The notes below the pieces were generated by a model, which did not search any database, had not been told where the DNA came from, and saw nothing but the letters and a program-made list of their open reading frames with translations. A stretch of 64,000 nucleotides of DNA from Pectobacterium carotovorum (lineage in GTDB: Bacteria > Pseudomonadota > Gammaproteobacteria > Enterobacterales > Enterobacteriaceae): positions 4,340,001-4,404,000 of the forward strand of contig CP066552.1 in assembly GCA_016415585.1 (NCBI GenBank). Direction: 5' to 3'. Made by a program: the position numbers and the translations under genes. How positions within the stretch are numbered: the stretch's first letter is position 1; every line of letters begins with the position of its first letter. Below are positions 18,371 to 27,726 of the stretch, piece after piece.

Positions 18371-19237
18371 TTAGAACATGTCGTTCAGCGTCACACCAAC
18401 GCCAAAGCGGGTCTGGCGGTGGTTGTAATCAATCAGGGATTCGCCGTAGCCGCTAAACACCTTGGTGTAGAAACGGACATGACGCGTCAGCGGGTAACTC
18501 CAACCCAGTTCACCGCCACCGTAGCCGCTATTCCAGTTATAGCGCCCTTCTGCGCTAAACACGCTGTCGCCCCACACATAGCCGACGCGCAAACGGTAAT
18601 GGCCCATGTATTTGGTGATATCTGGATTGTCATCCTGACTGTCGGAGAAACGCACCCACGGCTTCACATCAACCTGCCAGTTGCCGTTCTGCGCCATCAG
18701 GCGGACATAAGCGCGGTTCCAGCTACGCGACGTCGGGTCAGAGCGGCCATTAGACTGGTGATTAAAGCCCGTTTCCACATCCCGCAGCGTCCAGCCTGCT
18801 AATGTGTAGTTCGTTGCCCAGCCCAAAAAGACCTGTGGCTCATAGTTGGTTTCACGGAACGGAGAAGACTCGCTCTTATTAGACAACTGCCACCACGAGC
18901 GCTGCGTATAGGAAGCCCCCAGTAACGAGTTATCACCCAGAATGCCACGCCAGATCGGGAATCCCAGACTCAACTGGTAATGCACTTCATCTTTACGTGC
19001 TTCATCGCCCCAGTTATAGCTCTGTATCGCCGTTTTATTGATGTTGCTGGTATAGGTATACAGTATGTAGTTGCTCTCGTAAGGATAGAGAACAAACGGG
19101 GTGTTGTGCTCTTCTAACAAGCTGGCAATAATGCTGCCACGTACCGCAGGTTGATTTGGCGCAGGTGCGTTTGTTGTGTCTTCGGCATGAGCCTGTGCTG
19201 TCAGTAATACTGCCAGTACGAATCCGATTTTATGCAT
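18371..19237 (-). CDS. pldA: Outer membrane phospholipase A
   Basis: OMPLA is a dimeric outer-membrane beta-barrel that degrades phospholipids reaching the outer leaflet. The 288-residue precursor has a signal peptide ending AQAHA (about residue 18). The catalytic triad reads from GFNHQSNGRSDPTSRSWNR as His160, Ser162 and Asn174, two residues off the E. coli precursor numbering. The C-terminus ends in phenylalanine (TLNDMF), as barrel proteins do. It is upstream of recQ as in E. coli. Confidence 0.96.
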   Translation of the reverse strand: MHKIGFVLAVLLTAQAHAEDTTNAPAPNQPAVRGSIIASLLEEHNTPFVLYPYESNYILYTYTSNINKTAIQSYNWGDEARKDEVHYQLSLGFPIWRGILGDNSLLGASYTQRSWWQLSNKSESSPFRETNYEPQVFLGWATNYTLAGWTLRDVETGFNHQSNGRSDPTSRSWNRAYVRLMAQNGNWQVDVKPWVRFSDSQDDNPDITKYMGHYRLRVGYVWGDSVFSAEGRYNWNSGYGGGELGWSYPLTRHVRFYTKVFSGYGESLIDYNHRQTRFGVGVTLNDMF

Positions 19238-19240
19238 TCA

Positions 19241-19324
19241 TTTTCTCCGACATGTTTTTCTCCAGCATGCTTTTATCCAAATAAAATCTTTTATCTAAAT
19301 AAACTCATTTATCTAAATAGTGAT
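19241..19324. repeat. Two adjoining short tandem repeats upstream of pldA
   Basis: Two 15-base units (TTTTCTCCGACATGT, TTTTCTCCAGCATGC) are followed by three 18-base units from 19271 (TTTTATCCAAATAAAATC, TTTTATCTAAATAAACTC, ATTTATCTAAATAGTGAT). The array begins right at the pldA start codon, so it covers its 5' leader and probably its promoter. The function is unknown. Confidence 0.75.
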
Positions 19325-19507
19325 AAGCCTTCCCCACTCAAGCCCGCCATTCTACACAGTTCAGCGACGTTTGAATTATCGTTCTCCCGTTTCTCTGCCT
19401 TTTCTGGAAAGAAACAAAATCAACGCACAAAACAAACAATCACATAACCTTACCGCATCAAATCAACTACATTTAACAAGTCTCTCTCACCCAAACAGGA
19501 AACCACT

Positions 19508-19996
19508 ATGGCTGACATTCCATCGTTTCACGGAACCACACTAACCAGAGAGACCGTGCGCCAGCTCGTTGGGGAGATTTTCATTTACAAAATGCCCTTC
19601 AACATTGAGCTGGGCCTTGAGTTACAGCAATTTGAAGCCGACAAAGCCGTCTTGACGTTCGCCCGGCAAGAGAAGCTCATCGGCAACGCAGCACAAAAAA
19701 TCCTGCATGGCGGCGTGATTGCTGCCGGGCTGGACGTGGCTGCAGGACTGGTCTGCGTCGGCAACACGCTGCTGCGCCATGAGACGATCAGCGATCAGGA
19801 GTTTCATCATCGGCTCGCCCGCATGGGAACGATTGATATGCGGGTAGATTATCTGCGTCCGGGCTATGGAGAACACTTCACCATTACCAGCACGCTGCTG
19901 CGCGGCGGCAATAAAATCGCCGTTGCACGCGCCGAATTGCATAACGAACAGGGTTCACATCTCGCCAGCGCCACCGCAACCTATATTGTCGGGTAA
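19508..19996 (+). CDS. yigI: Hotdog-fold acyl-CoA thioesterase YigI
   Basis: This is a 162-residue hotdog-fold protein of the PaaI-like thioesterase group. The segment [19 protein letters not shown] (from about residue 63) is the family active-site helix region, and MRVDYLRPG follows. E. coli YigI hydrolyses medium- and long-chain acyl-CoAs. It lies between pldA and rarD as in E. coli. The ATG at 19508 is preceded by ACAGGAAACC. Confidence 0.92.
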   Translation: MADIPSFHGTTLTRETVRQLVGEIFIYKMPFNIELGLELQQFEADKAVLTFARQEKLIGNAAQKILHGGVIAAGLDVAAGLVCVGNTLLRHETISDQEFHHRLARMGTIDMRVDYLRPGYGEHFTITSTLLRGGNKIAVARAELHNEQGSHLASATATYIVG

Positions 19997-20094
19997 CCTT
20001 TACGTTAGAAAAAATTGTCATCAACACTTTACGTGAAAGCGCTCACCGTTTTGGGTAGACTTAGCGTTTTCCCGCCGTCCTTATCGAGTCACCC

Positions 20095-21024
20095 ATGAAC
20101 GCGCAACAAACCCGTGAGGGGATCTTTTTCGCCCTCGCCGCGTATTTCATTTGGGGAATTGCTCCCGTTTACTTCAAGCTGCTTGAGCACGTTCCGCCCA
20201 ATGAAATACTGACGCACCGTATTATCTGGTCATTCTTCTTTATGCTGATCCTGCTGACCATCGGTCGGAAGTGGCGTCAGGTGAGCCTAGCCTGCCGCAA
20301 CGTCAAGCATCTGTTTCTGTTGGCATTAACGGCGGTGCTTATCGGCGGAAACTGGCTGTTGTATATCTGGGCAGTCAACAACCATCACATGCTGGAAGCC
20401 AGTCTGGGGTATTTTATCAACCCGCTGGTCAACGTCATGTTAGGCATGATCTTTCTGGGCGAACGCTTTCGCCGCCTGCAATGGCTGGCCGTGCTGCTTG
20501 CCGTGACTGGCGTACTGGTTCAGCTGTGGACGTTTGGATCGTTGCCGATTATCGCGCTAGGGCTGGCATTCAGCTTCGCGTTATACGGCTTGCTGCGTAA
20601 GAAGATTGGCATCGACGGGCAAACCGGCATGCTGATCGAAACGCTGTGGCTGCTGCCAGTAGCCGTCATTTATCTGTTTTTCATTGCCGACACGCCAAGC
20701 AGCCACCTGACAGCCAACCCTTGGTCGCTGAATCTGCTGCTGCTCTCGGCAGGCATCGTCACCACGGTACCACTATTGTTCTTTACCTCGGCAGCGATGC
20801 GTCTGCGCCTGTCGACGCTCGGCTTTTTCCAGTACCTCGGCCCTACCATCATGTTTATGCTGGCAGTGGTGTTCTACGGTGAAGCGTTTAGCAGCGACAA
20901 ACTGGTGACGTTTGGCTTTATCTGGGGTGCGCTGGCGCTGTTTATTCTGGATGCGCTTTATACGCAGCGTAAGCTACGTCGCACGCCAGCTACAACGTCC
21001 CTGCCTCAACACGACGGGAAATAA
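20095..21024 (+). CDS. rarD: EamA/DMT family transporter RarD
   Basis: This is a 309-residue inner-membrane protein of the drug/metabolite transporter superfamily with about ten helices. RarD was named from a chloramphenicol-sensitivity observation and its substrate is unknown. The RarD-type start GIFFALAAYFIWGIAPVYFKL and the segment GNWLLYIWAVNNHHMLEASLGYFINPL are well conserved. Its last 35 bases overlap the end of the opposing gene at 20990, an unusual convergent overlap. Confidence 0.93.
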   Translation: MNAQQTREGIFFALAAYFIWGIAPVYFKLLEHVPPNEILTHRIIWSFFFMLILLTIGRKWRQVSLACRNVKHLFLLALTAVLIGGNWLLYIWAVNNHHMLEASLGYFINPLVNVMLGMIFLGERFRRLQWLAVLLAVTGVLVQLWTFGSLPIIALGLAFSFALYGLLRKKIGIDGQTGMLIETLWLLPVAVIYLFFIADTPSSHLTANPWSLNLLLLSAGIVTTVPLLFFTSAAMRLRLSTLGFFQYLGPTIMFMLAVVFYGEAFSSDKLVTFGFIWGALALFILDALYTQRKLRRTPATTSLPQHDGK

Positions 21025-22048
21025 AGCGCGATAAGATCGGGCTGAACAACAGCGTCGAAAACAGCCGCAGCGTCTGCATGGCGATGACAAACGCCATATC
21101 GACCCGACTGCCTGCGGCGATAATCGCAATCGAATCCAGCCCGCCGGGGCTGGTCGCCAGAAAGGCGGTCAGCATATCCACCGGCATCATTTTCGTCACC
21201 ATCCACGCCATTCCACCGCACAGCAGCATCAATCCGACTATCGACGCCATCATGTGCGGCAGCGTGCGTATCGCCAGTAAAAAGATGGGGCGAGTAAAGC
21301 ATAGCCCGACACTCCAGCCGATAAAGGCATAGGCCAACGCCAGCAGCCACTCCGGGGTTTGCAGCTGCAAGGTGCCGCTGGCATGCAGCATCGAGCCGAT
21401 AATCATTGGCCCTAACAGCGCACCGGATGGAATGCGCAAACGTCTTCCCAGCCAGGCGCTGCCAAATGCCACGCCGAGCGTTGCCAGAAAGCGCCAGTCC
21501 AGTGCGGGAAACCAGACCAGCATCGCGCTGTTTTCCGCCGCCTCGTCGCCCAAACTCAGGCGCGCCACAAACGCAGCTGAAGCGGTGACCATCAATACGC
21601 GTAAATATTGCATGAAGGCGACCAACCGCACGTCCGCACCGAACTCTCCGGCCATCGCGACCATCGCAGACGCACCGCCCGGCGATGCCCCCCAGGTTCC
21701 GGTCGTTCCGGGCAGCTCGCTAAATTTGACCAGTAACCAGCCAGATAGCCCGCTGGCAGCCAGCGTCGCGAGCAGAATGAACAGCACCAGCGGCCATTCG
21801 CTCATCAGCGGTTTCAGGATGGAAAATGATAGGCTTTGTGCAACCAGACAGCCCAGAACGGCATTGCTGCCAGCAAAGCAGACGGGCGGGATGCGAATCG
21901 TCGCACCGTTTAACCCCATGACGACGCCGACCATCATCGGCCCCAGCAACAGCGCGGCAGGAACGTGGTAAACCTGTAACCCAAACCCCAGAATTAATGA
22001 GACCGACAGCAGGATTCCCCATTGCACCCACGGTGACATCCCTTTCAT
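20990..22048 (-). CDS. AbrB-family (ammonia monooxygenase-like) membrane protein
   Basis: This is a roughly 352-residue, highly hydrophobic protein of the AbrB family (Pfam AmoA-like, PF05145). Two repeats are visible, each with a GALLGPMIIG or AALLLGPMMVG motif and a later SPGG segment (GASPGGASAM, LATSPGGLDSI). The function is not established; the family name comes from a regulatory phenotype in E. coli. The ATG at 22048 is preferred because AAGGG lies eight bases before it; a GTG two codons upstream is also possible. E. coli has no such gene between rarD and corA. Confidence 0.8.
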   Translation of the reverse strand: MKGMSPWVQWGILLSVSLILGFGLQVYHVPAALLLGPMMVGVVMGLNGATIRIPPVCFAGSNAVLGCLVAQSLSFSILKPLMSEWPLVLFILLATLAASGLSGWLLVKFSELPGTTGTWGASPGGASAMVAMAGEFGADVRLVAFMQYLRVLMVTASAAFVARLSLGDEAAENSAMLVWFPALDWRFLATLGVAFGSAWLGRRLRIPSGALLGPMIIGSMLHASGTLQLQTPEWLLALAYAFIGWSVGLCFTRPIFLLAIRTLPHMMASIVGLMLLCGGMAWMVTKMMPVDMLTAFLATSPGGLDSIAIIAAGSRVDMAFVIAMQTLRLFSTLLFSPILSRFISRRVEAGTL

Positions 22049-22118
22049 GCACACGACCCTTGTTTAGGAATAAAGAGTAAAAATAGAAAGCAAGAACAGA
22101 AAAGCAGTCCACCATTCC

Positions 22119-22383
22119 ATACTCTAAATAATTCGAGTTTCAGGACAAAAACGGCAAGGCGTTTTTGAACAGCGCTTGCGCTGATCCCGAAGGGGTGAGG
22201 CCATAAGGCCGAATAACGCGGCAAGCGAAGGACAAATTCGTCGGGAACGAATTTGACCAGCCAACGGCTGGCCTTCGGTGAGAGACAGGATGTCTCTCCC
22301 TCATCCCGATGAGCTTACTCACGTAAGTGATTCGGGTGACTGAACGCAGCCAACGCACATGCAACTTGAAGTATGACGAGTAT
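22119..22383 (+). repeat. ERIC-type element with a hairpin insert
   Basis: It begins ATACTCTAAATAATTCGAG and ends CTTGAAGTATGACGAGTAT, imperfect terminal inverted repeats. The core GAGCTTACTCACGTAAGTGA corresponds to the ERIC core GAGCTTACATAAGTAAGTGA. The same element occurs in reverse at 32058-32252. This copy has about 75 extra bases (about 22223-22302) made of three adjoining hairpins: AAATTCGT/AACGAATTT, CCAGCC/GGCTGG and GAGAGACA/TGTCTCTC. Confidence 0.88.
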
Positions 22384-22471
22384 AAACAGAATAGTTGGAG
22401 AATAAACAGAAATAGTAAGGTCGTAAACTATCAAGTAGGAAAGGAATTTTGCATTGAAGGGAAGAAACGCG

Positions 22472-22503
22472 ATGCGCCTGATGGTCAATCCCATCAGGCG
22501 CAT
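22472..22503 (-). terminator. Hairpin terminator after corA
   Basis: ATGCGCCTGATGG and CCATCAGGCGCAT form a perfect 13-bp stem with a 6-base loop, starting 11 bases after the corA stop. The T tract that should follow on the reverse strand is poor (CGCGTTTCTTCC). Confidence 0.65.
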
Positions 22504-22513
22504 TCGGACAGGT

Positions 22514-23464
22514 TTAGAGCCAGTTCTTACGTTTGAAGTAGAGGTACGGCGCCAGTCCAGCGAGAATCATCAGCACAATCGCGCCCGGATAGCCAAACGA
22601 CCACTTCAGTTCTGGCATAAATTCAAAGTTCATCCCGTAGCTGGACGCCACCAGCGTCGGTGGCAGGAACACCACGGAGACCACCGAGAAGATCTTGATA
22701 ATCCGGCTCTGTTCGATATTGATGAAGCCCATCGCCGCCTGCATCAGGAAGTTAACCTTCTGGAACAGGGATTCGTTGTGCGGCAACAGAGATTCGATAT
22801 CGCGTAAGATTTCACGCGCCTGTTCCAACTGACCGGATGGCAGGCGGGCTTTACGCACCAGGAAGTTCAGCGCACGTTGGGTATCCATCAGACACAGGCG
22901 AACTTTCCAGCCCACATCTTCCTGTTCCGCCAACGTGGACAACGCATCGTCGTACTCTTCGCCTTGACGCCCTTCCATAATGATGCGGCTCAGCGATTCC
23001 AGATCGCTGTAGATATTCTCGATTTCGTCCGCCAGTTGCTCAATTTTAGTTTCAAAGAGGTCGAGCAGCAGTTCGTAAGCATTACCGTCTACCAGAGTTT
23101 GGTTACGGGCGCGCATGCGGTACAGGCGGAACGCAGGGAGTTCACGCTCGCGTAACGTGTACAAGCGACCATCGCGAATGGTAAATGCCACGGTCGAATT
23201 ACCCGCGTGATCGTCAGCATCTTCAAAAAAGAAAAAGGAGTGGATGTGCAGGCCGTCTTCATCTTCAAAAAAACGTGCCGACGCTTCAATGTCTTCCAGT
23301 TCCGGGCGGGTTGCCAGGCTTTGTCCCAGTTCGTTTTGTACTTTTTCACGCTCATCGTCTTCCGGCTCGATCAAATCGACCCAAACTGACGTGGTGAGAT
23401 CATCGGAGTCATCCAGTTCCAGACGAGATAAACGGCAATTATCCAGTTTAAATGCGCTCAGCAT
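22514..23464 (-). CDS. corA: Magnesium/cobalt/nickel channel CorA
   Basis: CorA is the constitutive pentameric Mg2+ channel. The start giving MLSAFKLDN was chosen because it yields 316 residues, exactly the E. coli length; an upstream in-frame start has no family match. The long cytoplasmic N-terminal domain leads to two C-terminal helices with the signature [11 protein letters not shown]. The protein ends KRKNWL. The 5' leader is about 250 nt and contains the corL leader peptide, so expression is probably adjusted by translation and Rho as in Salmonella. Confidence 0.97.
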   Translation of the reverse strand: MLSAFKLDNCRLSRLELDDSDDLTTSVWVDLIEPEDDEREKVQNELGQSLATRPELEDIEASARFFEDEDGLHIHSFFFFEDADDHAGNSTVAFTIRDGRLYTLRERELPAFRLYRMRARNQTLVDGNAYELLLDLFETKIEQLADEIENIYSDLESLSRIIMEGRQGEEYDDALSTLAEQEDVGWKVRLCLMDTQRALNFLVRKARLPSGQLEQAREILRDIESLLPHNESLFQKVNFLMQAAMGFINIEQSRIIKIFSVVSVVFLPPTLVASSYGMNFEFMPELKWSFGYPGAIVLMILAGLAPYLYFKRKNWL

Positions 23465-23630
23465 GGGCCATAGCTCCCCTTTCAGTAGCAGAGATGGACA
23501 ACGCGATTGAAGCACAGAAACAAAGGTGAGGTGTCACCAGCAGGTTTCAGTCCGTTCGACGGATCTGACTCGTAGCGACAAAAACAGCATCGCTGACAAC
23601 CACGAAGGGTATCAGCAGAGGAAGATAGCC

Positions 23631-23687
23631 TTAGAAGTTGTACCTAATGAACAGGTTAGTGAGCCAGTATCGACTGGGTGTGTCCAA
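23631..23687 (-). CDS. corL: Leader peptide CorL of corA, TTG start
   Basis: An 18-codon frame in the corA leader reads LDTPSRYWLTNLFIRYNF (first codon TTG, probably decoded as Met) and stops at TAA. A consensus ribosome site GGAGG lies nine bases before the TTG. In Salmonella, translation of a leader peptide CorL controls Rho-dependent termination before corA. The position, size and strong ribosome site fit that role. I matched it by position and character, not by a remembered peptide sequence. Confidence 0.7.
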   Translation of the reverse strand: MDTPSRYWLTNLFIRYNF

Positions 23688-23719
23688 GGCGTTAGTCCTC
23701 CGAGAATAATGATGCGCGC

Positions 23720-23748
23720 ATGTTACGCCGAGATGAAAAAGACTTCAA
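23720..23748 (-). promoter_or_regulatory. corA promoter
   Basis: On the reverse strand TTGAAG (23748-23743) and TAACAT (23725-23720) are separated by exactly 17 bases. The predicted transcript starts near 23713, giving a leader of about 250 nt that includes corL. Confidence 0.7.
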
Positions 23749-23831
23749 CTTTAAAACCGCGGCTGAAACACGCTGTAAAATATTGGTTAAATGGATAAGG
23801 TTTATCCAATAAATTCGGCGCGGAAAGTGGT

Positions 23832-23870
23832 AAAAAACGCAGTCCTAAGAGTAAAAAAAGAACTGCGTTT
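23832..23870 (-). terminator. Terminator after the cyclase-family gene
   Basis: On the reverse strand AACGCAGT and ACTGCGTT form a stem around a T-rich loop, followed by TTTT. It lies just past the stop at 23876 and separates that gene from the corA promoter. Confidence 0.75.
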
Positions 23871-23875
23871 ATCGA

Positions 23876-24622
23876 TTAAGCGTTGTCGGGTAAATAGGCG
23901 ATGGCACGGACGGGGAAGCCGGGCGCACCAGCGAAATTAGGGTAGCTGACGTGAATATAAGCGCCGGTAGACGGCAGCTGATGCAGGTTATTCAGGACCT
24001 CAACCTGCCAGGCATTTTGGTTCAGCACGAAGAACTCGCCAATAAGCCCGTTATTGCGACGGAAATCCGCGGCGGAATCCGTATCCAGCGTTTCGTGCCC
24101 CACCGCGCTAATGCCGCGCTCTTCAAACAGGAACGTCAGTGCCTCAAGCGACCACCCCGGCGTATGGCTGTTGCCTTCTTCATCTTTATTGGCGAAGGCG
24201 TCAATATCAGGCCAGCGCGTACTCCAGCCGCTGGCAAACGCGACAAAGCTGCCTGACGGGATTTCCCCGTATTCGCGCTCAAACGTCAGAATGTCGTCAA
24301 CCGACAGGCGGTAATCGGGATCGTGCGCGACGGCGTCTTGTTTGTGGATCACCACCAGCGGTAGCAACAGCTCTTTATTATCAATGCGATCCAGATAGCG
24401 CTTACCCGCGACAAAGTGCCCCGGCGCATCAATATGCGTTCCCGTCTGTGTCGCAAACGTCACGGATTGAGCGAAAAAGCCATGATCTTCAACGTTGAAT
24501 AGGGTCTTACGCTGCAACACGCCTTCAAACGCGCTAAAAATAGGAATCGACTCCGTCACCGTATGCGTGAGATCGACCCATTTTTTCTTCTGTAACTCGG
24601 CAATAATCTGGTCTAGCGTCAT
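23876..24622 (-). CDS. Cyclase-family (kynurenine formamidase-like) metal hydrolase
   Basis: This is a 248-residue member of the cyclase family (PF04199), which includes bacterial kynurenine formamidase. The metal-binding motif TGTHIDAPGHF is near residue 60, and GHETLDTDSA carries later active-site residues. AGGAG precedes the ATG. No kynurenine or isatin pathway genes are nearby, so the substrate cannot be inferred. It sits between uvrD and corA, where E. coli has no such gene, and forms its own transcription unit with a terminator. Confidence 0.85.
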   Translation of the reverse strand: MTLDQIIAELQKKKWVDLTHTVTESIPIFSAFEGVLQRKTLFNVEDHGFFAQSVTFATQTGTHIDAPGHFVAGKRYLDRIDNKELLLPLVVIHKQDAVAHDPDYRLSVDDILTFEREYGEIPSGSFVAFASGWSTRWPDIDAFANKDEEGNSHTPGWSLEALTFLFEERGISAVGHETLDTDSAADFRRNNGLIGEFFVLNQNAWQVEVLNNLHQLPSTGAYIHVSYPNFAGAPGFPVRAIAYLPDNA

Positions 24623-24766
24623 GGGCAGGCTCCTTTTTTATTGTGATACCACACATCCATGGATACGCGGCAGGCCACCTAGCATTGTCGAAAATGACGA
24701 TAAAGACTAAGACAGGGTTTTTATAAGTTATATAACCCCGTCATACTCCTGGTCGCATCGTGACGA

Positions 24767-26929
24767 TTACACCGTTTCCAGTCTGGCGTAAGCGGCGACC
24801 AGCCATTTAATACCCTGCCCCTGAAACGCAACCTGAAGACGAGCGTGATCGCCGCTGCCCTCCAGATTCACGATCGTGCCTTCGCCGAACTTGGCATGGC
24901 GAACCCGCTGCCCCAGTTTGTAGCCGCTGTCGTTTTGCGTGATTGGTGTGCCGAGGCGCTGGTGATTGACAGGGCGAGAGACGCTGGCGCGTAGCCGCAC
25001 TTCTTCAACACACTCTTCCGGCAGTTCGCCGACAAACCGGGAAGGTCGGTGATAGGCTTCTTTGCCGTATAAACGGCGGGATTCAGCGTAGGTTATCGTG
25101 AGCTTTTGCATCGCACGCGTGACGCCGACATAAGCCAAACGACGCTCTTCTTCCAAACGCCCACCTTCATCCAGCGACATCTGGCTTGGGAACATGCCTT
25201 CTTCCATACCGACGATAAACACCTGCGGGAACTCCAGCCCTTTCGCCGAGTGCAGCGTCATAAGCTGCACTGCGTCCTGATTGGCGTCAGCCTGACCTTC
25301 GCCTGCTTCCAGCGCAGCATGCGACAGGAAAGCCTGAAGCGGCATCAGATCCTGCTCTTCTTCCTGATAGCTGAACTGGCGCGTAGCCGTCACCAATTCC
25401 TCCAGGTTTTCTACTCGTGCCTGCCCTTTCTCACCTTTTTCCTGTTCGTACATGCTCCACAGGCCGGAATCCTTAATCGCCCGGTCGGTTTGAATATGCA
25501 GCGGCAGCTCAGAGGTTTCATAGGCCAGCGCATCAATCAGTTCGATAAAGCGTTGCAGCGAGGCCGCCGCGCGCCCAGCCAGCACTTTCTCCTGCAACAG
25601 CGCCCGTGTGGATTGCCACAACGTCAACTGACGATCGCGCGCAGTCTGGCGCACCACGTCCAGCGTACGATCGCCGATGCCGCGCGTCGGCGTATTCACC
25701 ACACGCTCGAACGCCGCATCATCGTTACGATTAGAGATCAGGCGCAGATAAGACAGCGCATCTTTGATTTCCTGCCGTTCGAAGAAGCGCATGCCGCCGT
25801 AGATACGGTACGGCATACTCTGCTGTAACAACGCCTCTTCCAGTACACGCGACTGGGCGTTGCTCCGATACAGAATGGCGTTATCGCTCAGCGCACCGCC
25901 ATTTTCCTGCCAGGCTTTAATTCGGTTGACGACGTAACGCGCCTCATCCAGCTCGTTGAATGCGCAATACAGCGAAATCGGCTCGCCTTCTGCGCCATCG
26001 GTCCACAGGTTCTTGCCGAGACGTCCACCGTTGTGGGCAATCAGCGCATTCGCCGCTTTCAGGATATTGCTGGTCGAGCGGTAGTTCTGCTCCAGACGGA
26101 TCGTTTCTGCGCCGGCGAAATCTTTCAGGAACAGCTGAATATTTTCGACCTGCGCCCCACGCCAGCCGTAAATCGACTGGTCGTCATCCCCAACGATCAT
26201 CACCTTGGCGCTGTCGCCCGCCAGCATACGGATCCAGGCATACTGAATACGGTTGGTGTCCTGGAATTCGTCCACCAGAATATTGGTAAAACGTTCGCGA
26301 TAGTGATTCAGCACATGCGGCTTGTTCAGCCACAGCTCGTGCGCACGCAGCAGCAGTTCGGCGAAATCCACCAGCCCGGCGCGATCGCACGCTTCCTGAT
26401 AGGCCTGATACACGCGCTGCCACGTTTGCTCGATCGGGTTGCCGTAGCTTTCAATGTGCTGCGGACGCAGGCCTTCATCTTTCTTCCCGTTGATGAACCA
26501 CATCGCCTGACGCGGTGGCCACTGTTTCTCATCCAGATTGAGCGCCCGAATCAGGCGCTTCAGCAGGCGCAGCTGATCTTCACTGTCCAGAATCTGGAAA
26601 TCCTGCGGCAGATTGGCGTCCATATGGTGCGCACGCAGCAGGCGGTGTGCCAGCCCGTGGAAGGTGCCGATCCACATGCCGCCTTGGCTGGTGCCGATCA
26701 GGTGATCGATACGGTGGCGCATCTCCGCCGCCGCTTTGTTGGTAAACGTCACCGCCATGATGGAGTACGGCGAACAGTTTTCGACGGACAAGAGCCAGGC
26801 AATACGATGTACCAGTACCCGAGTTTTGCCGCTGCCTGCCCCCGCCAGCACCAATAAATTGCTGCACGGCGCGGCTACCGCGTCACGCTGTTTGTCGTTG
26901 AGGCCATCGAGCAGATCAGAAACGTCCAT
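24767..26929 (-). CDS. uvrD: DNA helicase II UvrD
   Basis: This SF1A helicase acts in nucleotide excision and mismatch repair. The 720-residue protein has Walker A AGAGSGKTRVL (near residue 30), the Walker B segment NILVDEFQDTNRIQY, the MIVGDDDQSIYGWRGA motif, and the late motif VTRAMQKLTITYA. The C-terminal Tudor-like segment (VRHAKFGEGTIVNLEG) is present. A LexA box lies 50 bases upstream, so it is probably SOS-inducible as in E. coli. Confidence 0.98.
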   Translation of the reverse strand: MDVSDLLDGLNDKQRDAVAAPCSNLLVLAGAGSGKTRVLVHRIAWLLSVENCSPYSIMAVTFTNKAAAEMRHRIDHLIGTSQGGMWIGTFHGLAHRLLRAHHMDANLPQDFQILDSEDQLRLLKRLIRALNLDEKQWPPRQAMWFINGKKDEGLRPQHIESYGNPIEQTWQRVYQAYQEACDRAGLVDFAELLLRAHELWLNKPHVLNHYRERFTNILVDEFQDTNRIQYAWIRMLAGDSAKVMIVGDDDQSIYGWRGAQVENIQLFLKDFAGAETIRLEQNYRSTSNILKAANALIAHNGGRLGKNLWTDGAEGEPISLYCAFNELDEARYVVNRIKAWQENGGALSDNAILYRSNAQSRVLEEALLQQSMPYRIYGGMRFFERQEIKDALSYLRLISNRNDDAAFERVVNTPTRGIGDRTLDVVRQTARDRQLTLWQSTRALLQEKVLAGRAAASLQRFIELIDALAYETSELPLHIQTDRAIKDSGLWSMYEQEKGEKGQARVENLEELVTATRQFSYQEEEQDLMPLQAFLSHAALEAGEGQADANQDAVQLMTLHSAKGLEFPQVFIVGMEEGMFPSQMSLDEGGRLEEERRLAYVGVTRAMQKLTITYAESRRLYGKEAYHRPSRFVGELPEECVEEVRLRASVSRPVNHQRLGTPITQNDSGYKLGQRVRHAKFGEGTIVNLEGSGDHARLQVAFQGQGIKWLVAAYARLETV

Positions 26930-26980
26930 AGGTACGGGTTATCCGGTGGCGGGAAACACCGCATAACAAAGGCATTTCCA

Positions 26981-26996
26981 CTGGTGATTTATACAG
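26981..26996 (-). promoter_or_regulatory. LexA box upstream of uvrD
   Basis: The reverse strand reads CTGTATAAATCACCAG, one mismatch from CTGT-N8-ACAG. The E. coli uvrD box, from memory, is CTGTATATATACCCAG with the same mismatch. Confidence 0.75.
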
Positions 26997-27009
26997 ATTA
27001 ATGCCGTGA

Positions 27010-27726
27010 TTATAGCAATGCCGACAGCGATGCCAACCGCGAAATTTCAATATGCGGCAACAGTCGGACGTCACCAATTTGCATCAGACTGCCTTCACGC
27101 AGGTTAATCCAGCAGGCCTGCATACCGCAGCGGATCGACCCAGCCACATCGGTGGTGAGATCGTCACCGACATGTAAGATTTCCTGCAACGGCAGATTGA
27201 GCTTTTCTGCCGCCAGATGGTACATATCATCAAACGGTTTAGCACGACCATGTGGGCCAGCTCGCAGGATGAACGAAAAATAGCGATCCAAGCCAAATCG
27301 GTGCGGTTCAGCATTGCCATTGGTGATTGCCGCCAGCGGCACTTTCTCGGCTAACGCCGCCAACGTCTGGTGCGTCTCTTCCGTAATCGTAATTTGGCTA
27401 CGCCAGTGGGCAAAGTTTTCCATTGCCGCTTTTGCGCCATCCTTAGCTTCTGTGGCACTCAGTCCACGTTCCAGCATTGCCAGTTCAACCGCACGACGAC
27501 GCCATTCGGTCACGTCATGGTAAATGCCCGGTTCGCGCTCAAGTAAGGTCTGGCGTAAGTCCTGGAAATCATCCGCCTGAAAATCACGAAGCGCGGGATG
27601 GTACTGTTGCAGGAAGCGGATTGACTCTTTCCCCGTGCGCCGGATGACCTCCGCATTATCGTACAGCGTATCATCCAGATCGAACGTGATCGCCCGGATC
27701 GGGCCAAGAGATCGGTAAAAATGCAT
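27010..27726 (-). CDS. yigB: HAD-family phosphatase YigB (flavin pathway)
   Basis: This is a 238-residue HAD hydrolase. The nucleophile motif is [10 protein letters not shown] (about residues 15-24), and [18 protein letters not shown] carries motif IV. E. coli YigB dephosphorylates FMN and the riboflavin precursor 5-amino-6-ribitylamino-uracil phosphate. Its start codon shares one base with the xerC stop, so it is coupled to the dapF-yigA-xerC operon. Confidence 0.93.
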   Translation of the reverse strand: MHFYRSLGPIRAITFDLDDTLYDNAEVIRRTGKESIRFLQQYHPALRDFQADDFQDLRQTLLEREPGIYHDVTEWRRRAVELAMLERGLSATEAKDGAKAAMENFAHWRSQITITEETHQTLAALAEKVPLAAITNGNAEPHRFGLDRYFSFILRAGPHGRAKPFDDMYHLAAEKLNLPLQEILHVGDDLTTDVAGSIRCGMQACWINLREGSLMQIGDVRLLPHIEISRLASLSALL

